A DNA stretch of 64,000 bases, taken from assembly GCA_022449455.1 (NCBI GenBank), contig JAKUPL010000011.1, forward strand, positions 102,981 through 166,980. The letters run 5' to 3'. The position numbers were made by a program, and so were the translations under genes. This DNA comes from Alcanivorax sp. (GTDB taxonomy: Bacteria; Pseudomonadota; Gammaproteobacteria; Pseudomonadales; Alcanivoracaceae). Shown here one piece after another: positions 51,723 through 59,564 of the stretch. The notes under the pieces were generated by a model. The model did not search any database and was not told where the DNA came from. It saw only the letters and a program-made list of their open reading frames with translations. The first letter of the stretch is position 1. The number at the start of each line of letters is the position of its first letter.

Positions 51723-54443
51723 TCATTGTTGGTCGTGCTCCCTGCGCAGGTCGGCGACGGTCTTCCCGACTTCCTTCCAGGGCGTCTCTCCCGGTGCGAA
51801 ACGCGCCCGCAAGTACTGCACCAGATCGACGATCTGGCGGTCGCTGAGACTGTGTACGAAGGCCGGCATCTCGCCGGCCCCCGCCACGCCCTCGGCGTGA
51901 ACGCCGCCGAGGATCGATTGAATGACGTTGTCCGGGCGCTGGCTGTGCAGATTGGTGTTCAGCGCCAGCGCCTGTTTGGCGGAGGTGAAGGTGGCGGTGC
52001 CGTTTTCGTGGCAGGCGGCACAGGCCCCTTCAAACACGCGTTGACCCGCTTCCTGGCCCACCGGCGCGGCGCGGCTGGCGGCCACCACAGCGGCGGCGCG
52101 TTCGCTCTGGGCCGGGTCGCTGAGCGGGGCGTCCATCTGCGTGGCCACGTAATGGGCGATGGCGCGCACGTCGTCTTCCGGCAGCTCGGCCAGCCCCGCC
52201 ACCACCGGCGCCATCGGGCCGCCGGCCACGCCATGGGCGTCGGAGCGGCCGGTGCGCAGGTACTCGAACAGCGACTGCTCGGTCCAGCCCGCCGGCGAGC
52301 GGGAGGCGGCGGTCAGCGCCGGGGCTTCCCAGCCGTCCACCAGGGCGCCGCTCAGGCGGGCATCGCCGCCCTTCTCGGCGCCGAACAGATTGCGCGGCGT
52401 ATGGCAGGCGCCGCAGTGCCCTGCCCCTTCGAACAGATAGGCGCCGCGATTCCACTGCGCCGAGCGGGACGGGTCCGGCTTGAACGGCGCCGGGTCGTGG
52501 AACAGCAGGTTCCAGCCGGCCATCATCGAACGGATATTGAACGGAAAGCGCAGTTCGTTTTGTGGCGCCGGCGCGGCCACCGCCGGCTGGGCCATCAGGT
52601 AGGCGTAGAGCGCCTGCATGTCCGTGTCGCTGATCTTGGCGAAATCGGTGTAGGGGAAGGCCGGGTATAGATGGCGGCCGTCCCGGCCGATGCCCTCGCG
52701 CATGGCGCGCTCGAAGGCGGCGTAGGACCAGTTACCGATGCCGGTGTCCGGATCCGGCGTCAAATTGGTGCTGTAGAGGGTGCCGAACGGCGTCTCGAAT
52801 GGCCGGCCCCCCAGGTTCACGGTGCCGCCTTCCGCGGTGTGGCAGACGGCGCAGTCGCCGGCCTCCGCCACCAGGCGGCCACGCTCGATGGTTTCCGCGG
52901 AATAAAGGTTGGCCGCCGGCCGCGCCACCGGCGCGATGGACGGCCGGAACGGCCACAGCGTGGCGAGCAGGCCGGTCACCGCCAGGGCACCGGCCCACCA
53001 CCAGCGTCGTTTGCCCGGGCGCGCCCGTTCTTCCAGAGCGGCGCGCACCCGCGCCGGGGAAAACGGCGGCGATCGGAAGCGCACGCCGGTGGCGTCGTAC
53101 AGGGCGTTGGCCACCACCGCCACCGCCGGACTCAGATCCACCCCCTCGCTGAGCGCCGGGGTACCCGGCGCGTCGCGACGGGCCGGCGGCGAGGACGGCC
53201 GCCAGGCGGGCAGCTTGCGGTCCGCCGGTGCCGCCCAGTCGTCCGCCGGCGGCGGCGAGGACGGCAGCCCGAGCAGTTTCCGTTCCAGGGTGTCGCGCAG
53301 CGGGGTGGCGTCCAGCAGAGGGCGCAGCGGGCCGTCGGCGCCGGCGTCCTGGCCGGCCACCAGCCGCGACAGGCGCACCCCGCCGGTGACCGTGTTCACC
53401 TCCACATCGGCGATCCAGGCGCTGCGCGTGCCGGAACCGGCGTCACCGGATTCCGAAGGGCGGTGGCTGTAGGCCACGCCCCGACCGCGGACCAGATCGG
53501 CGCCGCCGTCGTTCTCGACGGGGTGGTCCCAGGCGGCCTGGTCGGCCACCGATTTGAGCAGTTGGCGGCCGCGCGGGTCCTTGATATGACGCAACCGCAG
53601 AGCCACCGGGTCCTCGCCCAGGGCCGCGGCCACCTCATCGAGGAAGGATTCCTGCACGAAGGTGAACTGCAGCGCGGCGGCGTCCGGGTCGCGCAACAGA
53701 TTTTCGGTGAGACGGCCGGTGAGCCACAGGGCCAGCGGCGGCACCGAGACATAGCCCAGGTCGTCGTCGACCCGGAAGTCGTCGCCGTCGGCGGTGCCGC
53801 TGACCCGCAGCCGGCGGGCCCGGGCCAGGGCCTCCGCGTCGCGGGCATAGGGATCCGGGTCGAGGCGTACCGCCACCGGCCGGCCGATGGCCCGGGCCAG
53901 CAGGGCCGCGTCGGCGGCGGCGTCGTCACTGCCCTGGCGACCCAGGCCGGCCTCCGCGTCGCCGTCGATATGAATGCGTTGAGGATCGCTCTCCAGCAGG
54001 CAGGCCAGCTCGCCGCGCAGGCGCTCGGTGCTGGCCACCGGGCCGGCCAGTCGCAGGCCGCCATCGATAAAGTCGGCGATCACCCAATCCGGCTCGGCGC
54101 CCCAGGCCAGACGTCCGGGCCACTGGTAGTCGCGGCGCAGGCGGGCGTCGGTGGCCGCCGGACCGACGGCGGTGGCGTCCCGGTCCGGCGTGGACCAGCG
54201 CAGCGGCAGGCGGGCGGCGGCCCGGCGGGCGGCTTCGTGGCTGGTGGCCACCACGCCCACGAAGTTGCCGTCGGCGACCACGGTGACGCCCTCCTCGGCC
54301 AGCGCCTCGCGGTCCACGTGCAGCAATTGAGAGCAGACGAAGGCGCGGGCGTCGAGGCGGTATACCGGTGGGCGGATCACCACGCCATAGCGCAGAGCGT
54401 CGTTGTCGGTGTCCGGGGTGCGGGCGTCGGAGATTGGGTTCAT
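51723..54443 (-). CDS. Shortened molybdopterin-domain protein fused to membrane-anchored tri-haem cytochrome c
   Basis: A 906-aa fusion. Residues ~15-440 resemble the xanthine-dehydrogenase/nicotinate-dehydrogenase large subunit but are incomplete: the hammerhead part (RYGVVIRPPVY) is there, while the dehydrogenase domain with GHVDLGTG is missing, and the Mo-binding loop is degraded (EAGLGRQGSDDA where the intact paralogue has GCYGRNCADD). The C-terminal GVGE block is altered (ALSEGVDLSPAVAVVANAL). A transmembrane helix lies near residue 480-500, then three haem motifs: CAVCH (~530), CGACH (~676), CAACH (~806). It overlaps the [2Fe-2S] subunit gene by 4 bases. Likely the electron exit to the respiratory chain. 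Confidence 0.85.
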   Translation of the reverse strand: MNPISDARTPDTDNDALRYGVVIRPPVYRLDARAFVCSQLLHVDREALAEEGVTVVADGNFVGVVATSHEAARRAAARLPLRWSTPDRDATAVGPAATDARLRRDYQWPGRLAWGAEPDWVIADFIDGGLRLAGPVASTERLRGELACLLESDPQRIHIDGDAEAGLGRQGSDDAAADAALLARAIGRPVAVRLDPDPYARDAEALARARRLRVSGTADGDDFRVDDDLGYVSVPPLALWLTGRLTENLLRDPDAAALQFTFVQESFLDEVAAALGEDPVALRLRHIKDPRGRQLLKSVADQAAWDHPVENDGGADLVRGRGVAYSHRPSESGDAGSGTRSAWIADVEVNTVTGGVRLSRLVAGQDAGADGPLRPLLDATPLRDTLERKLLGLPSSPPPADDWAAPADRKLPAWRPSSPPARRDAPGTPALSEGVDLSPAVAVVANALYDATGVRFRSPPFSPARVRAALEERARPGKRRWWWAGALAVTGLLATLWPFRPSIAPVARPAANLYSAETIERGRLVAEAGDCAVCHTAEGGTVNLGGRPFETPFGTLYSTNLTPDPDTGIGNWSYAAFERAMREGIGRDGRHLYPAFPYTDFAKISDTDMQALYAYLMAQPAVAAPAPQNELRFPFNIRSMMAGWNLLFHDPAPFKPDPSRSAQWNRGAYLFEGAGHCGACHTPRNLFGAEKGGDARLSGALVDGWEAPALTAASRSPAGWTEQSLFEYLRTGRSDAHGVAGGPMAPVVAGLAELPEDDVRAIAHYVATQMDAPLSDPAQSERAAAVVAASRAAPVGQEAGQRVFEGACAACHENGTATFTSAKQALALNTNLHSQRPDNVIQSILGGVHAEGVAGAGEMPAFVHSLSDRQIVDLVQYLRARFAPGETPWKEVGKTVADLRREHDQQ

Positions 54444-54973
54444 TCCGTCTCTCCTTGGGTCGCTGACGGCTCTCCTTTGGGCGCTGAAGGCTCTCCTTGG
54501 GCCGCTGACGGCGTCAGTCCCGCCGCCCGGCAGGCGGCGGCGAGGATTTCCTGGTGGGTGCCGCAGCGGCAGAGAGTGTGGTCCAGGGCCGCCACCACCG
54601 CCTCCCGGGTGGGCGCCGGGTCGGCGTTGAGCAGACCGCGTACGGTCATGATCATGCCGTTCAGGCAATAACCACACTGGGCACCCTGCTCTTCGATAAA
54701 GGCATCCTGCACCGGGTCCAGCCGCTCGCCGTCGCCCAGACCTTCCAGGGTGGTGATCTCATGGTCCGCCAGGGTGCTCACCGGCAACACGCAGGAGCGC
54801 GCGGCGCGGCCGTCCACCAGCACCATGCAGGCACCGCATTCGCCCAGGCCGCAGCCGAATTTGGGGCCGTTCAGGCACAGATCGTTGCGCAGCACATAAA
54901 GCAGCGGCGTGGACGGGGCGGCGCGGACGGCGTGCCGCTCACCGTTGACGGTGAGATGAAGCGCGTCACTCAT
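54440..54973 (-). CDS. [2Fe-2S] subunit of a molybdenum hydroxylase (XdhC/CoxS/IorA type)
   Basis: A 177-aa small subunit with two clusters. The plant-type ferredoxin part has GCGLGECGACMVLVDG and SCVLP; the C-terminal helical domain has GAQCGYCLNGMIM and LCRCGTHQEI. The C-terminus ends in an unusual repeat (GEPSAPKGEPSATQGE), encoded by near-identical 18-base units at about 54446-54510. It transfers electrons from the molybdenum subunit to the cytochrome subunit. No FAD subunit is present, as in nicotinate/isoquinoline oxidoreductases that use cytochrome c. Confidence 0.93.
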   Translation of the reverse strand: MSDALHLTVNGERHAVRAAPSTPLLYVLRNDLCLNGPKFGCGLGECGACMVLVDGRAARSCVLPVSTLADHEITTLEGLGDGERLDPVQDAFIEEQGAQCGYCLNGMIMTVRGLLNADPAPTREAVVAALDHTLCRCGTHQEILAAACRAAGLTPSAAQGEPSAPKGEPSATQGETE

Positions 54974-55391
54974 GATCGTGGGCTCAGTGGACGTGAACGG
55001 CCAACGACAACGATGACGGATTCAGGACAATTCGACGGATGGACATGCGTATGCTCTCTGTTATCGCACCGTTCGGGTGCGTAGCGGAGTAATTATCACT
55101 TTTATGGGGCACACATTCTTTTTCAGTACCAAGATGAAAGGTGTGCACCCTAATTGGGCGAGCGTGCCAACTTCGTCCGGATTCCGGACTTCGCCGCTCT
55201 AAGCCAGGAAAATAGCTTTAAATAGAACACCCATGGCTGTCAACAAGCCCCTTTACCTAATCCGTGATTTTCCTGGTTATCCTTTCCTTGACCCGCCAAT
55301 AAATGGTGTATACGTTTTTTCGGACATTCTTGCCGGGGTACTCCCGGCGCCGCTGCTTGCCGTGCCCGTCGCGCGGCGTGATGATCGGACC
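54974..55391. promoter_or_regulatory. Divergent control region between the two arms of the molybdenum hydroxylase locus
   Basis: About 418 bp between the leftward [2Fe-2S] gene and the rightward catalytic-subunit gene. It is AT-rich in the middle (55088-55140) and holds a small hairpin GCACC-GTTCG-GGTGC around 55068-55081. It also has an imperfect inverted pair GGGGCACAC / GTGTGCACCC near 55104 and 55141. No regulator gene is nearby. An open reading frame upstream of the chosen start at 55392 runs to 55233 but has no domain character. Confidence 0.45.
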
Positions 55392-57668
55392 ATGATGCGA
55401 ACCGAAACCCTTCCCGGCCGCCAGGCCCTGCTGCACGATCCGGACACCCTGGTGGTGTACCGGGACCCCATTCCCACGCCCAAGCCGGCACCGGGCCAGC
55501 CCGGTACCGACTCGGATTTCCTGGCCACCGAACCGGAACTGTTCGTGGCGGTGCTCGGTGACGGGCGGGTGCTGGGCTTCAACGGCCACGTGGACCTGGG
55601 CACCGGCATTCGCACCGCCCTGGGCCAGATCGTGGCCGAGGAACTGAACGTGAGTTTCGACACCGTGCGCATGGTGCTGGGCCATCCCCGCGATGTGCCC
55701 AACCAGGGCCCCACCATCGCCAGCGCCAGCATCCAGATCACCGCCGAACCGCTGCGCCGGGCCGCCGCCCAGGCCCGCGAGCGGCTGCTGGAGCTGGCGG
55801 CGGAGCGTCTTGGGGCGCCACGGGAGCAACTGGTGGCCGCCGACGGCGCGGTGCATCCCCACGATGCGCCTCAGCGGCGGCTCGGCTACGGCGAGTTGCT
55901 GCGGGGTCGCCGGGAGGACCTGAAACTGGCCGAGGCCGACCAGGTACCGCTCAAGCCACGGGCGGACTACCGCATCGTCGGCCAGCGCACCGCCCGGGTG
56001 GACATTCCCGATAAGGCACGAGGTGACCTGACCTTCGTCCACGACATCCGGGTGCCGGGCATGCTGCACGGCCGCGTGGTGCGGCCGCCCTACCACGGTC
56101 TGGATCGCGGCGACTTCGTGGGCCGCAGCCTGCTGGAGGTGGACCGGGATTCGGTGGCGGACCTGCCCGGCCTGGTGGACGTGGTGGTGATCGGTGATTT
56201 CGTCGGCCTGGTGGCGGAGCGCGAAGAGCAGGCGATCCAGGCGGCACGGCGCCTGAAAGTGCGCTGGCGCGCGCCGGAGAATCTGCCCGCTCTGAACCGG
56301 GACGAGGACCTGGAAGCGGCGCTGCGCGCCCTGCCCGCCCAGCGCCGCGAGCTGGTCACCGACGAGGATTCCGAGCCGCCGGCGGACGCGGACACCCTGC
56401 GCCGTACCTATGTATGGCCCTATCAACTGCACGGCTCCATCGGCCCGTCCTGTTCGGTGGCGGCTCTGGAAGACGGCCAACTGACGCTCTGGTCCGGCAC
56501 CCAGAACCCGCACAGCCTGCGCGCCGACCTGGCCCGCCTGCTGGACCTGGACGAGGGCCACATCGATATCCGTCGCTACGAGGCGTCCGGCTGCTACGGC
56601 CGCAACTGCGCCGACGACGTGGGCGCCGACGCCGCCCTGCTGGCCCGCGCCGTGGGCCGGCCGGTACGCGTGCAGCTGTCCCGGGAACAGGAGCATCTTT
56701 GGGAGCCCAAGGGCGCGGCCCAGATCATGGACGTGGAAGGCGAGCAGGACGCCGACGGCGCCCCGGCCAGCTACCGCTTCGTCACCCGCTACCCGTCCGA
56801 CAACGCCCCGACCCTGGCACTTCGGCTGATCGGCAAGGTCGCCGAGGGCGAGCATCCGTTTCAGATGGGCGACCGCACCGCGGTGCCGCCCTACGCCTAT
56901 CCGCGCCGGCGCATCGCCTGCGACGACGTGCCCACGCTGATCCGCGCCGCCTGGCTGCGCGGCGTGTCGGCGCTGCCCAACACCTTCGCCCACGACAGCT
57001 TTATCGACGAGCTGGCGGAGCGCGCCGGCGAGGACCCGCTGGCCTACCGGCTGCACTATCTGGAGGACGACCGCGCCCGTGCCGTGTTGCGCGCCGCCGC
57101 CGAACGGGCCGGCTGGGTGCCGCGCCCCTGGCCGATGCTGAGCCGCGCCGAACAGGCCGACGGCTGGCGCGCCGGCCGGGGCCTGGCCTACGCCCGCTAT
57201 GTGCACAGCAAGTTCCCCGGCTTCGGCGCCTCCCTGGCCGCCTGGGTGGTGTTCCTGCAGGTGCATCCGGACAGCGGCCGCATTCGCGTGCAGCGGCTGG
57301 TGGTGTCCCAGGACGCCGGGCTGATGGTCAACCCGGCCGGGGTGCGCCATCAGGTGCACGGCAATATCGTGCAGATGCTGGGCCGCACCCTGAAAGAAAG
57401 CGTGCCGTTCGAGGACGGCCGACCGGCGGCCCGGGAATGGGGCGGCTACCCGCTGCTGCGCTTCTCCGAGCTGCCGGAGATCGATCTGGTGCTGATGGAC
57501 GCCCCGGACCAGCCGCCCCTGGGCGTGGGCGAATCCACCTCGCTGCCGGCGGCGCCGGCCATCGCCAACGCCTTGTACGACGCCACCGGCGTGCGCTTCC
57601 GGCGCCCGCCCTTCACCCCGGAACGGGTACGCGCCACTCTGCAGGCCGCCGGGGGAGCCCGCCGGTGA
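55392..57668 (+). CDS. Molybdopterin-binding catalytic subunit of a molybdenum hydroxylase (IorB/NicB-like)
   Basis: A 758-aa large subunit. Domain order is like isoquinoline 1-oxidoreductase beta: GFNGHVDLGTGIRTALGQIV near the N-terminus (a segment placed late in xanthine dehydrogenase), then the hammerhead (LTFVHDIRVPGMLHGRVVRPP), the Mo-binding block ASGCYGRNCADDVGADAALLA, and the catalytic Glu in LGVGESTSLPAAPAIANAL. The active site thus looks complete, unlike that in the fused paralogue. The start at 55392 (MMRTETLPGRQ) is the first with coding character. It overlaps the MocA-like gene by 4 bases. Substrate unknown; N-heteroaromatics or aldehydes fit the family. Confidence 0.88.
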   Translation: MMRTETLPGRQALLHDPDTLVVYRDPIPTPKPAPGQPGTDSDFLATEPELFVAVLGDGRVLGFNGHVDLGTGIRTALGQIVAEELNVSFDTVRMVLGHPRDVPNQGPTIASASIQITAEPLRRAAAQARERLLELAAERLGAPREQLVAADGAVHPHDAPQRRLGYGELLRGRREDLKLAEADQVPLKPRADYRIVGQRTARVDIPDKARGDLTFVHDIRVPGMLHGRVVRPPYHGLDRGDFVGRSLLEVDRDSVADLPGLVDVVVIGDFVGLVAEREEQAIQAARRLKVRWRAPENLPALNRDEDLEAALRALPAQRRELVTDEDSEPPADADTLRRTYVWPYQLHGSIGPSCSVAALEDGQLTLWSGTQNPHSLRADLARLLDLDEGHIDIRRYEASGCYGRNCADDVGADAALLARAVGRPVRVQLSREQEHLWEPKGAAQIMDVEGEQDADGAPASYRFVTRYPSDNAPTLALRLIGKVAEGEHPFQMGDRTAVPPYAYPRRRIACDDVPTLIRAAWLRGVSALPNTFAHDSFIDELAERAGEDPLAYRLHYLEDDRARAVLRAAAERAGWVPRPWPMLSRAEQADGWRAGRGLAYARYVHSKFPGFGASLAAWVVFLQVHPDSGRIRVQRLVVSQDAGLMVNPAGVRHQVHGNIVQMLGRTLKESVPFEDGRPAAREWGGYPLLRFSELPEIDLVLMDAPDQPPLGVGESTSLPAAPAIANALYDATGVRFRRPPFTPERVRATLQAAGGARR

Positions 57669-58249
57669 AAACCCTGGCCCTGGTCGCCGCCGCCGGCCGT
57701 GCCCGCCGGTTCGGCAGCGACAAGCGCCGCGCCGAGCTGGCGGACGGCCGTGCCTTGCTCACCGCCACCCGGGCCCGGGCCGGCGAACGCTTCGCCGATG
57801 TGCGGGTGATTCTGCGCGCCGATGACCGACCGGCGGATCTGGCGGTACCGGAGAGCGCGGTGATCGTCAGCCCGCGGGCCGACCAGGGCCTGGGCCTGAG
57901 TCTGGCGGACGCGTTCGCCGCCCTGCTGGCGCGGGACGAACCGGCGGAGGTGGTGGCGGTGTGGCTCGGCGACATGCCCTGGGTGGCCACCGAGACCGTG
58001 GACCGGTTGCTGGCCGAGGCCGCCCGGGACCGTATCGTGCGGCCGACCCTGGACGGCCGCCCCGGCTTTCCGGTGTTGTTCGGTCGCGACCTGTGGCCGG
58101 CGCTGGCGGCCAACGATCAGCCGGACGGCGCCCGGCCGGTGGTGGCGCGGCACCGCCAGGCGCTGGTGGAAATCCCGGTGAGCGACACTGGCGTGCTCCG
58201 CGACGTGGACAGGCCCGAAGACATTCTTTCTTCTAAAACAGATACCTAG
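57665..58249 (+). CDS. MobA/MocA-like molybdenum cofactor nucleotidyltransferase
   Basis: A 194-aa NTP-transferase-fold protein. It begins TLALVAAAGRARRFGSDKRR (nucleotide-binding LxAGxGxRxGxxK) and has VWLGDMPWV (metal-binding Asp) and RPGFPVLFGRDLWPAL. Such proteins attach CMP (or GMP) to molybdopterin, usually giving the cytosine dinucleotide form used by xanthine-dehydrogenase-type enzymes. GTG start overlapping the catalytic subunit by 4 bases, so it is dedicated to that enzyme. Confidence 0.9.
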   Translation: MKTLALVAAAGRARRFGSDKRRAELADGRALLTATRARAGERFADVRVILRADDRPADLAVPESAVIVSPRADQGLGLSLADAFAALLARDEPAEVVAVWLGDMPWVATETVDRLLAEAARDRIVRPTLDGRPGFPVLFGRDLWPALAANDQPDGARPVVARHRQALVEIPVSDTGVLRDVDRPEDILSSKTDT

Positions 58250-58422
58250 ACTCCTTACTTGAAGTAATTTCTCCTTTCCCGTGGGCGGTTCCCGGCAACC
58301 GGCTTGCTGGATTTAGCGCGCCCCTCTTGGCCTAATCCGACCGTTATCGATAAAAGGAATCATTGCTGTTTGCCGGGTGCCGGCGGACATCGGGCCGTTG
58401 CGGTAGGGTTCAGGGGATGTGG

Positions 58423-59502
58423 ATGTCATCGTTGTCAAAACCGGCGCTGCCGTTATTAAAACCGGCACTGCTGCTGGCGCTGCTCTTCGGCGCACCGGCG
58501 GGCGCGGCGGAGCCGGTGCGGCTGGCCACCGTGGAAGCCCGTCACCTGGAACAACGGCTGCCGCTCACCGGCACCGTCACCGCCGACCGGGCCGCCCTGC
58601 TCTCCACCGCGGTGGCCGGCCAGGTCACCGCGCTGACCGTGGACCTGGGTGACCGGGTCAGCGCCGGCGACCTGCTGCTGGAACTGGACCCGGAGCTGAA
58701 CCGGCTGGCCCTGGAGAGCGCCCGTGCCGCCGCCGAGGAGGCCCGCGCCGGCCGTGACGATGCCCGTCGGCGGCTGGAAGAGGCCAGCACCCTGGTGGCG
58801 CGGCGCAGTATCGCCGCCAGCGAGGTGCGCGGGCTGGAATCCGAGGTGAGCATGGCGGACGCCGCCCTGGCCGCCGCCCGCGCCGAGCAGCAACGACAGA
58901 CCGCCCTGCTCCGCCGCCACACCCTGAACGCCCCCTTCGACGGCGTGATCAGCCAGAAGCTCACCGAAGTGGGCGAATGGGTGACACCGGGCAGCGCGGT
59001 GCTGGAACTGGTCAATCTGGACCGCCTGCGACTGGATTTCGCGGTGCCCCAGGAGTACTTCCCCCGCCTCGGCGACGACGCCGGCCTGCGGGTCAGCCTG
59101 GGCGGCGACGCCGGGCCCGCCCGGATCGCGGAAATCACCGCCGTGGTGCCGGTCAGCGACCCGGGCGCCCGTACCTTCGTGTTGCGCGCCCGCTTGCCGG
59201 ACCCACCGCCGATGACCCCGGGCATGTCGGCCCGAGCCACCCTGACGTTGCCCGGCGAGCAGGCCAGCCTGGCGGTGCCCCGGGACGCGCTGGTGCGCTA
59301 CCCGGACGGCCGTGTCACGGTGTGGCTGGCGGAACCCCGCGACGGCGCGCTGCTGGCCCGCGAGCAACGGGTGCGGGTGGGCGGTGGCCTGGACGATCTG
59401 GTGACCGTGCTGGAAGGCCTGAACGCCGGTGACCGGGTGGTGGTGCGCGGCAACGAACGGCTGTTGCCGGGACAAGCCATCCGCATCAGAGAACCCTCAT
59501 AG
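58423..59502 (+). CDS. RND efflux periplasmic adaptor (membrane fusion protein)
   Basis: A 359-aa MFP. A signal peptide (PALLLALLFGAPAGAAEP) precedes the lipoyl/barrel-sandwich halves (RLPLTGTVTADRAALLSTAVAG; LNAPFDGVISQKLTEVGEWVTPGSAV), separated by a coiled-coil hairpin at ~95-170. The beta-barrel and membrane-proximal parts follow (MTPGMSARATLTL, VPRDALVRYPDGRVTVWL). ATG 58423 has AGGGG at a good distance; ATG 58417 is too close. Codon use matches the genes to its left, not the permease that follows. Confidence 0.9.
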   Translation: MSSLSKPALPLLKPALLLALLFGAPAGAAEPVRLATVEARHLEQRLPLTGTVTADRAALLSTAVAGQVTALTVDLGDRVSAGDLLLELDPELNRLALESARAAAEEARAGRDDARRRLEEASTLVARRSIAASEVRGLESEVSMADAALAAARAEQQRQTALLRRHTLNAPFDGVISQKLTEVGEWVTPGSAVLELVNLDRLRLDFAVPQEYFPRLGDDAGLRVSLGGDAGPARIAEITAVVPVSDPGARTFVLRARLPDPPPMTPGMSARATLTLPGEQASLAVPRDALVRYPDGRVTVWLAEPRDGALLAREQRVRVGGGLDDLVTVLEGLNAGDRVVVRGNERLLPGQAIRIREPS

Positions 59503-59564
59503 CCGGCCAAGGCCGGCGGCTAGGCGCCCAGGGCCATGAACCCGCCATGAACCCGCCATGAACC
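59502..59564 (+). repeat. Hairpin plus 11-bp tandem repeats at the adaptor/permease junction
   Basis: GCCGGCC-AA-GGCCGGC (59502-59517) starts at the last base of the adaptor stop codon. It is followed by CCATGAACCCG twice (59534-59544, 59545-59555) and a third partial copy (59556-59564) containing the permease start. The three ATGs (59536, 59547, 59558) are in three frames. Codon usage changes across this point. Confidence 0.75.

Noticed and set aside
52671..54671. A 666-codon open frame opposite the cytochrome-fusion gene
   Set aside because: The opposite strand encodes three CxxCH motifs in one frame and a ribosome site; this frame has none.
55233..55391. N-terminal extension of the molybdenum catalytic subunit
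   Set aside because: The extra 53 residues are hydrophobic and without family character, the DNA is AT-rich and regulatory-looking, and the family begins near the chosen start.
55257..57359. A 700-codon open frame opposite the molybdenum catalytic subunit
   Set aside because: Antisense of strongly conserved XDH-family motifs; composition typical of a shadow frame.
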